Shown: piece by piece, positions 37,475-48,913 of the stretch
Layout: the number at the start of each line of letters is the position of its first letter
Numbering within the stretch: the first letter of the stretch is position 1
DNA from: Enoplolaimus lenunculus
Lineage: Eukaryota; Nematoda; Enoplea; Enoplida; Thoracostomopsidae
Length of the DNA stretch: 64,000 nt
Reading direction: 5' to 3'
NCBI GenBank assembly: GCA_030248215.1
Contig: JASANG010003763.1
Location: 124,001 to 188,000 of the forward strand
Notes under the pieces: model-generated
Database searches by the model: none
The model's input: the letters and a program-made list of their open reading frames with translations, nothing else
Told to the model about the DNA's origin: nothing
Made by a program: the position numbers and the translations under genes

Positions 37475-39241
37475 CCAATTCAATTTGAATTGATATCACA
37501 GATGAAATAGAAAATATTCTTGAGAACTGATTAAATGCTCTATGAATTTTGAAGTGGACATTGTGGGAACAGTGTCAAACTCTGCCTTATCATAATCTCA
37601 TTTTATAAAACAAATTTTGATTGTACCATATTGGTCAGTGCGTATATATATGTAAAATAAGTTATATATAGTTCGTGTAGTCATTATCAAACCAAAACAG
37701 AATATACGCACTAAAACAGACAAAACGGATCATACTAAGCGCTAACATTTAGTAAACAATAGAGTTGATCCGTGGTCGGAATTTTTACCGAGGCCGGAAC
37801 TGATACCTGGACCATGCACCATTGCCGGTACTAGTACCATCCGGGGACAATAAATATTCTGCAAGAATGTATTTTTTTTCAAAACAGCCCTTTACTTTTG
37901 TTGAAAAATGAAATATTGAGTCGAATCGAAGTTTTCTGCATGATATACTAGTACGTGAATATGAACACAAGTACCAGGGAGTCCGCGAAAATTTGAGAAC
38001 AATATTCCCAGATAAAAATTCCATTTTTCTTGATTTTTAACAAGAACATTTTCCCTCATTGAAAAGCTTGTTTACATGTATGTAACAATATCAATATATA
38101 ACAAAGTTACATGCAAAAACTTGTCCGAACACGTTGACTGCAAAATCACAAAGCTTTCAGTGTTAGGCTCAGGTTTGATTTCTCTTACAAGTTTTACAAG
38201 ATAAGGTATTATACATATCAATGGCGCGATGTGCTACTTTTATGTTTTCCACCCAACGAACGGCACAAAACTCCAGGGGAAACGCTTCATCTGCTACGTC
38301 CTTCGAAAGACCACCTAGGATTAAAAAGGCTAATCCAAAACCAATCACGGGCAAAAAAGCTTGTGCGCAAAAATCTATAGTGCATTTGTACTGTGTTGCA
38401 GATTCGTCCTAATAACAATAGTCAGTTATCAAATATGACACCCTTTTCTAAGAATAAACGTTGCTTCGAAAGGGTATATAGATGAACTATGCGTTAGTCG
38501 GTGTCGTTTTGACATTCCCTGGTTTTTCTGACGAAATAGCAAAATTCCCAGTTTTCCTTGATTTCCCCGATGAGCGGATGCCATGAAGTACATGTATCGC
38601 AAAGTATTTCCGCGATTAGAACAATAGATTCTTATTCAGCTCTTCAGGACGCATTGGGTCATGTAAAATTGCATTAAAAACTTATTCCCATTTAGGACCC
38701 GGCAAATATAGCGGTGTCTCCGGCCTCGGGACGTCTTTAGTAAACTCTTACACATAAGTTCCTTCCTAAGTTCTGATGACTGCGCCAATATACCATCCAT
38801 AATAGATCTGATCTTCTTTCTTGTCTCAACGGTTGTCTCTGCAATTTTCTCACTGATTCGTGCGAGCGTGTCCGGCGGCGAATGCTTTAAAAGGAAAATG
38901 CTAACAATAAAGCAGCGGAGCATGTTTATCAAGATGTAACCAGATAACCAGTTAATCATGCTATCGGTATGACTTGTAATAATTCATTATAATTTTGTTC
39001 CCACACGGCGTTTACTATTGATTGACAACAGGGTGCAACCGGAATTACAATATACCGGAAACAGATACGGAAAGTTAAAACTTGGTTGCAAATTAAAATC
39101 AATACTCTTACCATACCATCAGATTAGTACCTTACAATCGGCGAAACTTTGCATCGAAATATTAAACTGTACAAAAACAGCCACCACTAAAATAATTAAA
39201 TTCATGACAAGGCAGTTTTGTGTTATGAACAGTGCAGTTTG
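37475..39241. other. Between the zinc-finger gene start and the NRF1-like gene end
   Basis: Two minus-strand frames look exon-like. 38884-38636 is preceded by TTTTAAAG and reads SPPDTLARISEKIAETTVET, then basic sequence to a stop. 38408-38169 is preceded by TTATTAG, is open for 79 codons, includes a hydrophobic segment near PVIGFGLAFLILGGL, and ends in TGA. Either could be a 3' exon of the NRF1-like gene or part of a separate small gene. The region should also hold the zinc-finger gene promoter; I see no defined core element. Confidence 0.4.
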
Positions 39242-41510
39242 TTACCAGTCTATTAATATATCCACCAGTATATTAATATATTCTGTAACCTGTTTCTCCT
39301 GCACTACAGATCGAGTTCTTTGAGATGGTGGCAATTCTTCTAATTGGATACCTGCAGTCTGCATTGCAGAATAGATTTTACTTTCATGTTTTGCTTTCAG
39401 CGCCAGCAACGGAATTACCTGCAACGCAAACAAAATGTAGTAACATACGTCGTTCAGTACCAGACACTTTACTCTCACACGTTCACTGCGAGTTTCTTTG
39501 GCAACACTAAATGTAGGTCACCGTGAAGTATCCAAATCAGCGAAATAGCCGACACAATTTGCAATAGAAATATGTACTGCTTACCTGGTAAGCGCTACTG
39601 AACTCCCAAAGTATGACATTTGTTTTTGATTCCATCAGGTACCACGCGTTGTTTGAACCTTAAAAATGAAGACAAATACTTTATAAGCAAAACGCGTAGT
39701 CCAAACAGTAATTCAGCACAATTTCGAATTGGGCTTGTCCAGTGCGGTATTACGACTTGGCCTAACGCATGCCGTACTTTTTTCTCTGATACAAGTGCAT
39801 GCCTTGTGATTGGTTATTACCTTAATGCCATACCCAAATCTGGATTACGACTATCAAGTAACTAATCTGCAAACATGCAGCTTTAAAGCTTAGCCGGATA
39901 ATACCGGAATCCGAATAGAAAATGCATCAAAACAATAATTTTATGACTGTGCGGATAATTTTTATTGACAAATATCATGTTGATTAAGGGTGTCTGACGT
40001 TGGTTGGCAGCAATTTTCAAAAAGGGTGCATGAACAAGTTGGGGATGATTTTTGGGTGCGTAAAAGCTAATCTACAATCAATTATTGATAAGTTAACTCA
40101 TCAAAAACAATTTAATGGATTAATCGAGAAATATATATTGATAAGTAAAGTTTTCTCTACCTTCTGATAGCTTCCATCGCAAAGGTTCGCAACACGACGT
40201 GTCAAACAGATATAAGATGTATTCTTGATTATGATGCGAAAAGCACGCGTTGATAATATGAAACAGATATGCCTTGCTGTCATCCTAAAACATTTGACAA
40301 ATGTGAAATATATAAGTAATATAATTCATTTCAAAATGACAGAATTCGTCCAAAAATCAGGTTTTAAAAATGTTCTATTTGTAAGCTAAGTCTTAGATTT
40401 GAAAGAACTATAGGCAACATCAAGTGCAAAGCGGAACTGAATTATACCGGAATCGGAACGGGAACAGCAAATTTATACCGGAATTGCAATAAAAATCGAA
40501 AGTAGAAATTTTATGACAGAGATAATTTGTATTGATAAATATAATAATATTGCTTTAGGGTGTCTGTAGGCTGGCAACAATTTTCAAATACGTCGCATGA
40601 ACAAATTGGCGATGATTTCTGGTTTTTGAAAGCAAAACAATAATCAATTATTGATAAATCAACTCATCGGAAGCAATTTAACAGATAAATGATTCAGAAT
40701 TTTTACGCAACTTATCACACCAAGTAGGATTAATATTTAAATTTCAAAATTCCGATTACAATTGAATGTGCTATCAAAATCGGAACTCGTTTTGAATCGG
40801 AATTCTAATCGGAATCAGAATTCCAGTTGCTCCCTGGGTAACATACCTAAACTGTAGGTACAGAAAAGACAAAGAACTCAAACTTTCAAAACTCTGCTTT
40901 CTAAATATATAAATGCAAAAACAAATACGCACCAGACGCGGAGGAATTGACTGAATCCACTTCGAAGACCATTCAAGTGTCTTTGGCCACCAAACTGGAG
41001 CAGAATAATCCTTGAATTTCATTAACGCATTGCTTTTTAATCCAAACGAAGCTTTCAACATCTTTGGTATATAGATTGTAAAATCTTTCTAAAAATCGAA
41101 AATATTTCATATATATAAACATACATCCACCTTTCGCGGTTCGACACCAGAGTACAAAACATAAAAAGCTTCGCGAAACTCCGAGCTTCGCTCTGAGTTT
41201 CGCTTCGCTCAAAAACATATGATCGAGAGGATAGAGTACTTTTAATTGGCAGTGAAGATGTTTTTCTCAAAAAAGTAAGAAATGTAATGTAAAATTAACT
41301 GGGAGAGAAATCTTGAGCGGGGGGGGGGGGGGTGAACCGGAAGGTAAATCTTAAGTCGTGGCGGATTTTGGTAAGTGGGGGGCCTAACCTCACCCAGAAC
41401 AGAATCCCCTAGTAAATCATTATTCAGACGAAGTTTACCTGTGTCATATCTTGCAATGTCTTCGGTTCGCCATCAATTATTAATGGCGGCAGAATAGTTC
41501 GCTCAGACAT
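39242..41510 (-). CDS. Divergent short protein with the C-terminal half of an NRF1/Erect-wing DNA-binding domain
   Basis: Five minus-strand exons join in phase: 41510-41439, 41088-40933, 40284-40161, 39658-39585, 39418-39242, giving 200 residues plus TAA. Residues 7-24 (LPPLIIDGEPKTLQDMTQ), then IPKMLK, APVWWPK, and AYLFHIINACFSHHNQEYIL align in order with human NRF1 LPPLTIDGIPVSVDKMTQ, IPEMLK, KPIWWPE and ALRTIVKNCYKQHGREDLL. NRF1/EWG binds GC-rich palindromes as a dimer. Here the N-terminal half of that domain is absent: an in-frame TAA lies 18 nt upstream of the ATG with no acceptor between. The remaining 80-odd residues resemble nothing I know. The last exon may instead splice onward (donor GTTACA or GTAACA) to exon-like frames at 38.2-38.9 kb. 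It could be a diverged NRF1 paralogue, a regulatory isoform-like gene, or decaying. Confidence 0.65.
40424..40837. mobile_element. CCGGAA-end non-autonomous element (CAGGG family)
   Basis: In an intron of the NRF1-like gene. Left arm GCGGAACTGAATTATACCGG; right arm ends CCAGTTGCTCCCTGG. The internal core includes AGGCTGGCAACAATTTTCAA and AATTGGCGATGATTTCTGG. Those core motifs recur, often inverted, at about 39895-40130, 46420-46753, 47530-47898 and 51789-52199, defining a roughly 410-bp family. Confidence 0.7.
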
Positions 41511-43348
41511 GATAGCAGAGCGTTGTTAGCATCACCCCACAATTCTGGCGTATTCTTCCAAATGCAGATGTTACATTAAAGTATTTATACAAATTAGTGT
41601 ACGTAAAGCAAATAAAACGAAAACAGGGAGTTCGCCATTAGTATCCCACGAGAACAAGAACCCGTTAAATTAAAGATACATACGTATTTATATATAACTA
41701 GTTAATGATCAAGGGTCCGGTTTAAGCTACTGTGATATAAAGAGGTGTTTGGTTAAAACCAGTCAACAAGATGACAATTACCTTGTCTGGGCGGGTAGCC
41801 ACAAGGAATGAAACTGAATCTTATGCAAAACAGTTAAAACCGATATTATTAGTTAAAGGTTGCTGTTAATCAGTCTGAAGTTGTAATCGGTATGAAACGG
41901 TCGTGTTAGATGTTTAAAACGGATTGCTTGAATACTGTTAGAGTTTCTTGTTTATTTGGATTACAGGGTGAACCATATTGCTCATAAGAAACGCGCAACA
42001 GTTTATTCCGTGTGAGAAAATGTGGTATTTTGAATCCATTTGGTATGATTTTATACGCTAAGTAAGATGTTTGATTTTATTGAAAGTTATTTACTGAATA
42101 ATTGGCACGACAATCTTTATAGCTTATCGCAGGACACTTAAGTGATAGTTTTGTAGAATAACTAATTTTCCGCTGTAAAATTAGTGAGAACTCCAGCTAT
42201 GAAGAGCAATTTGTACGTTGATTAGTATTGTGTCTTTGCCAATCGCTAGTAAAGTTTCATTCCGTGCCGCGTTGATTAAGCCTTAGCAAATCTGGGGGTA
42301 GACCTACGTCGACTTCTGTGGAGATCTGAATTCACTTCCGCTCGGTCCCGATATAGATTAGCTGGAACCCTCGGTGTAGTAACTCAAATCCTATGCTACT
42401 AATATATCCTACATTCACACACTGAAGCTATAATACCCAAGTCAATACGGAAAACCTACGATTACAACGAAGTAGCCAAAGATGTATAGCGTTACTATTT
42501 GCGAATAAATGCAACTGCGCTTTGCATTAGTTTAAAAACGTTCATTAGTAAATTTCGAAAACCGGCCGAGCCGTTGGTGGAGCGATCTGTAGGTGGCTAT
42601 GCCACACTTAAACCTATTTCAAACTAAGAACTAAAACTAAAAATAAAACCCTATATCAAAACCACACCTTAAGGGAGTTCCTGGCTCCACCTAGTCTCTC
42701 TTAGAACTTAAGTTAGGCTTAGGCGTTGCGACAAGGCGTAAAAATGGGTAAATCTATGCTATGGCGGCTGTGTCCGCAATGTTGAACTTACCTGGGCCCT
42801 GCGTGGCCATAGAACGTCGTTGATTAATGGTGCATATCGTTTTGGCCTAATCTGCTACTAACGACATAGCTAGGCTATGTCAGCACCAACATGGTGCTCT
42901 GGTATTGTGTGTGTCTCCGGCATTATAGTTGTTGTTGTTGTGGTACCGGATGTGTGGCTCTGGACCTCAACCGCATTGCGGACACCCAATTGTGGGTGTC
43001 GGCGAAAATGCAAATGAGGTCGAGATGCCGATATGGGTAGCCAGGACCGGAATCAGTCTTGGTTTTGGAATTGGTGAACTCGGTTGCTTATCTTTTTGGC
43101 TGGTTGTGAACAGATTCGTACGTTGTTTCTTGAGTTTTGGTTTTGCGTTGAAAGCGGAAGTCTTTAGTAAGTAAGGTTGAGTTGAATTAAATTAAGATTG
43201 TCACGGTGGCGTAAGTATGTGAAGGAAACTACGGAATATTGGTATAATCGGCGTTGCGCAGGGCGCAGGAATTACCCAGTATTGGATACTGGTGTTATGT
43301 GCTAAAAAGGAACTTGGGGTATTACCGGAGAACCTGGGAAAAGTAGTC

Positions 43349-43496
43349 TAATAAATCTAACGGGGTTAGATTTATTATTCTACAACGGCTGGGCCAATTC
43401 TAACGGGGTTAGATTGGTCGGAAATTTGGTGTAACTCTAACGGGGTTAGAGTACACGGTTTAACGGGGTGTAATTCTAACGGGGTTAGAATTGCAC
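43349..43496. repeat. Row of four hairpins with shared core TCTAACGGGGTTAGA
   Basis: Hairpin 1 (43349-43377) is a perfect 13-bp stem, TAATAAATCTAAC, around GGG. Hairpin 2 (43394-43417) has arms CCAATTCTAAC/GTTAGATTGG with one bulge. Hairpin 3 (43431-43454) has arms GTAACTCTAAC/GTTAGAGTAC with one bulge. Hairpin 4 (43468-43496) has arms GTGTAATTCTAAC/GTTAGAATTGCAC with one G-T pair. A degenerate unit (TTTAACGGGGTG) precedes hairpin 4. Arms outside the core differ between units but stay paired. Function unknown. Confidence 0.8.
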
Positions 43497-44613
43497 GGAT
43501 TCTGGAAAACGGCAAAAGTATTGGGTATGGTAAAGCCAGTGGCTGGATTAAATCAGATTCAGACGTCGGCTTTAAGGATTCCGGCTCGGGTTGCCAGTTG
43601 AATTGCATAACCTGTAATTTGCTGGTATTAAATCTTGAATATTTGGTGTCATACGGGTTTCGGGTTGGGACTTATAATAACATTTACCGGCCGCGTTTTA
43701 CTAAATCAGAGCGATACGTATACATCGAGATAAAGAACATAACAGGTGATACAGGATACCGGCTTAAGTCTAAATCACGAACTTCTCACACGATCGTGGT
43801 CGTATCATAGACCCCCAATTCGGCCGTTTACTTGAAAATCCGACAGCTACCTGCTAAGAATATGTTAACTTTTTTAATATTGGCATACATTGTCACAGAC
43901 CACGTGTACTTTTCAAACCATAAAATTTTCCTGTGATGCAGAAATCTACAGACACATCCACTCTTGGCTATATCTTAAAATAACGTTCCCACTAGCTACC
44001 TAATTTGATAGTACAGTAAAAAGATTACTGGATCGTTCTTTAACATATTCAGTCAAAAAGTGACAAGTTTAAGCAGATCACAAATCTGCATACTTACTGC
44101 GTCGTGAAAATGATTCAATATCAAGCTGTCATATTAAATGTGCACAAAAACAAAACGAGATTTATATATATGCCCTATCAGAAAATTTATATGAACTTTT
44201 GCATTAGCTAATAAAGCCAAATTAAAAATAGTACATTTATAACTTGTCCACACTAAAAAGTAACTTTTACTGCAATAGCTAAGCATATAACAAGCTAACT
44301 TCGCTCAAGTTTTTACATCTCTATCCAGAACATCCCGACCAAACTCATAAAAGATGAAATACAATGTTTTCTGCTGAACGTATTTATTTAGCCAACAATA
44401 GAATTGATCGGTTCATATTAAAACCTTTCACAACCGCGGAAACTAATGACATGTCACTGCCGCTAAAGACAGAACTAGAAGATAAAAGTTTGCACATTTG
44501 TGGAAATGTGTTCGATTGGGCACTCACAAATTCTAATATAAAAAGCAGACTACCTTACCCAAAGCTACAAAACTAAAGGAAGAATATAACAAGCAGTAAA
44601 AAATTTCACTTAA

Positions 44614-44876
44614 CCCCTTCTCACATTGAGTTGCCTATAGGCAACTCAGCGCAGTGTATATACGTTAAATAATGTATATCGCACCGTGTTTAACAATTGC
44701 AACACGTATACATTGTACTAAATCACCACAAGACGTGAGAGCCCCCTCGGGCTCGAGCGTCAAGCTCCTATAGCTGAGTGGTGATGGTATACGCCTCCCA
44801 CTCCAATTACCGGAGTTCGAATCCTAGCATAAAAGTAGGTCTCAGGGGAAATAGAAAATATTCATGTGAGAAAGGG
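44614..44876 (+). mobile_element. tRNA-bearing TTAA-type inverted-repeat element, complete copy
   Basis: Flanked on both sides by TTAA (44610-44613 and 44877-44880). Ends: CCCCTTCTCACATTGAG and CATGTGAGAAAGGG. The A-box-like TAGCTGAGTGG is at 44771-44781 and the B-box-like GAGTTCGAATCC at 44813-44824, on the plus strand. This is the best-preserved copy in the window, 263 bp, with no coding capacity. Confidence 0.8.
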
Positions 44877-44909
44877 TTAAGCGAAAAATTTTCAGTTTAC
44901 TATCTATAA

Positions 44910-45172
44910 CCCCTTCTCACATTGAGTTGCCTATAGGCAGCTAAGCGCAGTGTATATATGTTAAATAATGTATATGGCACCGTGTTTAACAATTGCAACA
45001 CGTATACATTGTACTAAATCACCACAAGACGTGAGAGCCCCCTCGGGCTCGAGCGTCAAGCTCCTATAGCTGAGTGGTGATGGTATACGCCTCCCACTCC
45101 AGTTACCGGAGTTCGAATTCTAGCATAAAAGTAGGTCTCAGGGGAAATAGAAAATATTCATGTGAGAAAGGG
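44910..45172 (+). mobile_element. tRNA-bearing TTAA-type element, second copy of the dimer
   Basis: Nearly identical to the copy at 44614-44876 and in the same orientation, separated by a 33-bp spacer (44877-44909). TTAA follows the right end; the left flank reads ATAA. The same spacer, with only two or three changes, separates the copies at 5.9 kb. Confidence 0.8.
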
Positions 45173-46224
45173 TTAAAATGCGGAAACTTACTTCAAATAC
45201 GCATTCTCTGGCTTAAGCCGACCTCTATACTGAAGTCGATGTGGACTTGATAATCAATGACTAGAAAGTGGAGAAAAGTCAAAACTGCAAAGCTTAAGTA
45301 AAATTGCGGCTTAGGTTGCAATTCGACTAAAGTCATATTTCTGCAACCCAGCCAATGTTAATTTACACATTGTTTTACTGAAGGGCCCATATTAACTTTG
45401 AGCATCATTGTTTATTGGTTCGAGGTGCTACACGTGTTGAGCATGCAGGCCAAGGCTTGAAACATACCTGTAGAAATACATCGGAACCAATTTTTTTCGA
45501 CAACTACAAAATCAAAATGGAATATGCTGCGATGAAAACGTACTTTTGGATGGTAATCTGTAAGGAATTCAGACATAGTTTTTGAAGCATTCATTTTAAT
45601 AACCATCTATGTTTTGTGGCGCAGGTATGCGAACAGTACTACAAAAGTGGAAACAAACGAATATATCATGCACTTTCTTAAAATTCATCCATCTGCTATG
45701 ACAAAATAGAATAAATATTGTTCTTCACAAAACACATCGCTTGTGTGAAAATAATTAAAATTATTGTTGTGTTGTTTATTTGTGCATCGAATTCCTTAAC
45801 TTGCTGATACGCTACCGTTTGTCGATATTTATTATATTGCAAAGATTAATTTACTTGGCTACGTGCTGTTGGATACAGCCTTACATTGATGTCTTTACAC
45901 TTTGGCGTCGCAGTTTAATAGAACAAAACTGTGAAGTAAATATTTGTGTTTTCGTTTTGTGTGTTGATATTGCATTCGTTATTTTTCATTGTATCGCGTG
46001 TGCTTAAATCAGTAATTATGTCTGTTTTGCAAACAACATCAGTCAAAGTTGTAGCGTTACAATCAAACAATCAATCATGCTAGACATCGATTGCGTTGGC
46101 TAATTTAACTTTGAACGAATTTGAAAAACCATAATTGTTTCAAAAACTGCACTCAATTTAAAAAACTTACCAAAAAACGTACTTCAAGTTTTGAAAAAGA
46201 GTCCTGTGTCGCAACTGTAAATAC

Positions 46225-46310
46225 GGGGTTGTCAGTCTGTGTAGGAACCTGGACGTCAGACCACTGAACTCTCAGCCTACGGATGCTCAAGCGAACACTC
46301 TGCCACTGCG
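46225..46310 (-). other. Degenerate tRNA-like block
   Basis: Read on the minus strand, GGGCTACGTGACGCAGTGGC and the following bases resemble the 5' half of a class II tRNA, with TGACGCAGTGGCAGAGTG as an A-box-like motif. The B-box position has only AGGTTCCTAC. It is probably a tRNA-derived repeat remnant, not a gene. Confidence 0.25.
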
Positions 46311-48431
46311 TCACGTAGCCCGCCTCTCCAACTGCCTCTATCGTCGACTATATGTCGACCGTATGCTGCACATGCTAGTGCACTGCTTTATGTGCACAGA
46401 ATTCCGATGCAAAAAGAGTTCGGATTTCGAAATTTTAGTTTAATCCTGTATATTATGATACGTTGCATAAAAATGCTGTATTACTCATCTATTAAATTGC
46501 TTTTGATGAGTTAACTTATCATAATTGATTTGAGTTTAGCTTCACGGAACCAAAAATCATCACCAATTTCATCATGGGACCTTTTTGAAAATTTTCGCCA
46601 GCCAACAGTTAACCTAAAGTATTATTATATTTGTCAATACATATTATCCGTACAGTCACAAAATTTCTAGTTCCGATTCCGATTACAATTCAGGTATAAA
46701 TTTGCTGTTCCGGTTCTGATTGCGGTATAATCCAGTTCGGCTTTGCACCCTGTATCAAAACCATAGTGCAAACAGAAAAAACACATATACGAAATCAGTT
46801 GTTATAATTGGTAGGTTTTGTGTTGGGTTTGTAGTATAAAATGAAAAAAAATGTAACGTTCACTCTGTCTTAAGACGTCAGCAGACTGGTTTATAATTTC
46901 AACCTTCAAAAAAGTTTAGTTCGTTTACTTACACTTCACCGACGCAGCGCTACAGCAGAAAAGCTGTGCCCTATATTTTTTCGTGCGTTGTGGCAAGGTA
47001 CCAACAAAGGTTCGGATTCCGCAAAAGTTTGCGGTTCGAATTCCGCAAAAATTTGCAGCTCGAATTCGGATTCCGTTGCGAAAAATTCGAATCCTACAAA
47101 GTTTGGTATATATAGTATGATTTTCATTTTTAAACAATAAAATAGTAAATAACTTGTTTTGCAACTTTCCAGATTCGGATGCGGCAAATTAGCAGTGGAT
47201 TCGGATTGTAAAAAAATTAGCTTGCGCTGGCAGCAGCAAATGTTTCTGTTTGAAAGTAAAAAGACTGAGGATACCCAGAGCTATGTATGAAATTTGTAAT
47301 TGTGTAATTATATCATTTGAATGTGCTTTTTGTTTTTATCCATTGCTATGACTAAATATTTGGTGTATTCTTTCTATCAGACATTTAATCAGGCCAAAGT
47401 ACCGTAACAAGAATAAGCATTATCAAAATCGTCAACAATGTTATTTTTCCACCATTCGTACTGTTTTTCCTGATTAGTTTAAGGCTAGCCTCATTTGAAT
47501 ATCGTTTACCTTTTTCATATTCAAATCTTCATTCCGAATACAATTTCGTTTTAAAACGAGTTCCAGTTGGAATCGGAATTTTGAAATTTTAATTTTAATC
47601 TTACTGGCAGTGAAGCGTTGCATAAAAATTCTGTATTTATCTATTTAATTGCTTTACATGAGTTAACTTATCAGTTGGTTGTAGTTTAGCTTTACAGAAC
47701 CAAAAGTCATCGCCAATTTGTTCATGTGACCATTTTGAAAATTGTTGTCAGCCAACAGACACCCAAAATCAACATTGTATATTTGTAAATACAAGTTATC
47801 CTTACTGTCACAAATTTTGTAGTTAAGATTCCGATTACAATTCAGGTATAAGTTTGCCGTTCCGATTCCGGTATAACCGAGTTCCGTTTTGCTCCTTGCA
47901 ATTAGAGGTGTCCCGGGGCCAGGATTTTGCCCGGTTCAGGGCTTCTGGGGTACTATTCTCTAGTCACTCACAACTAGTCGATCGTCAATGAATGATTTGG
48001 CTTTTATTCGCTCGAATAAAAGAGGTGGTAATTTGTTCGGATGCGACTGTCGGAGCGTTCTCATGACTAACCGCATCTCTTCGTCAGCTTTTGTAGATTG
48101 TTGCAATTTTGTAATTTTTGCCGTGAAATACAATCGTTGTTGATAATAAGTTGTATCACGTTACACGGCGAAATAGTCTTCTAACGCATCGCCGCTGTGT
48201 TTCATAGGTTAGGTAATAATAATAATACTACTAATAATAATAATAATAGAGTGTCCGTGACGACATCCATTGAACCTTTCATATGCATAGGCGTAGCTGC
48301 TGAACTCATTTCAACGCTCCAGCACCAAGCGTTCGCACGCCCACATACAGGCGAGCGTTTGTCGTTCATTTGCATTAAAATTGCACTTGTGCGAACTGAG
48401 AGTATGCGAAAGTAATAGATGAGTATTTCTT

Positions 48432-48913
48432 AGGGTTGCGCTATACTTAACATCCGGCGCCGTAGTCACTGTGCGTCACCCGTACGGCGCCTTTCGGTAC
48501 CGTCCGTCACCCGTTCACCGACGTCCGCCACCCGTACGCCGCCGACCGTCACCCATACGGCGCCGTCCGTCACCATACGTTATTATTGTACGTGAGTTAT
48601 TTGCGCACTATACCGCTCGGTGACGGCGTCGCTGTACGGGTGACGGACGGCGCCGCACGCCATCGCGGTGTGCCACCGCGCCCCACAAAATAGCACCCAC
48701 CCCAAACCTATATTAGCATACCTCCTCCCCCCCTTCCCGTAATTTTACCGGATTTAAAATTCCTGGTGTTATAATTTGGTCGTTTTTTTAACTTTCTAAT
48801 CGTTCTTTAGGCCACTTGACGGACGGCACCGCACGAAAAAAATTCACAAAATATCAACATTAGTCAAATAGATATTTATTTTATTTGTTGTGTTAAGAGT
48901 ATAGCGCAACCCT
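48432..48913. mobile_element. GC-rich inverted-repeat element with GGCGCCG motifs
   Basis: Ends AGGGTTGCGCTATACTT and AGTATAGCGCAACCCT are inverted repeats bordered by TA. The interior carries many copies of CCGTACGGCGCC/GACGGACGGCGCC in both orientations (about 48455-48660), much richer in G+C than its surroundings. Fragments at 14379-14530 and 32295-32345 share the start and the GGCGCCGTCCGTC motif. No coding sequence. Confidence 0.75.

Noticed and set aside
44364-44576. 70-codon plus-strand frame
   Set aside because: Isolated, no splice sites in phase, no recognisable motif.
44763-44840. Functional tRNA-Gly gene
   Set aside because: A- and B-box-like motifs are present but acceptor and T-stem pairing are poor, and the block lies inside a repeated mobile element.
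48197-48415. Asn-rich frame as an upstream CNOT2 exon
   Set aside because: It is a translated AAT microsatellite without an ATG start, and phase and spacing to exon 50849 are unsupported.
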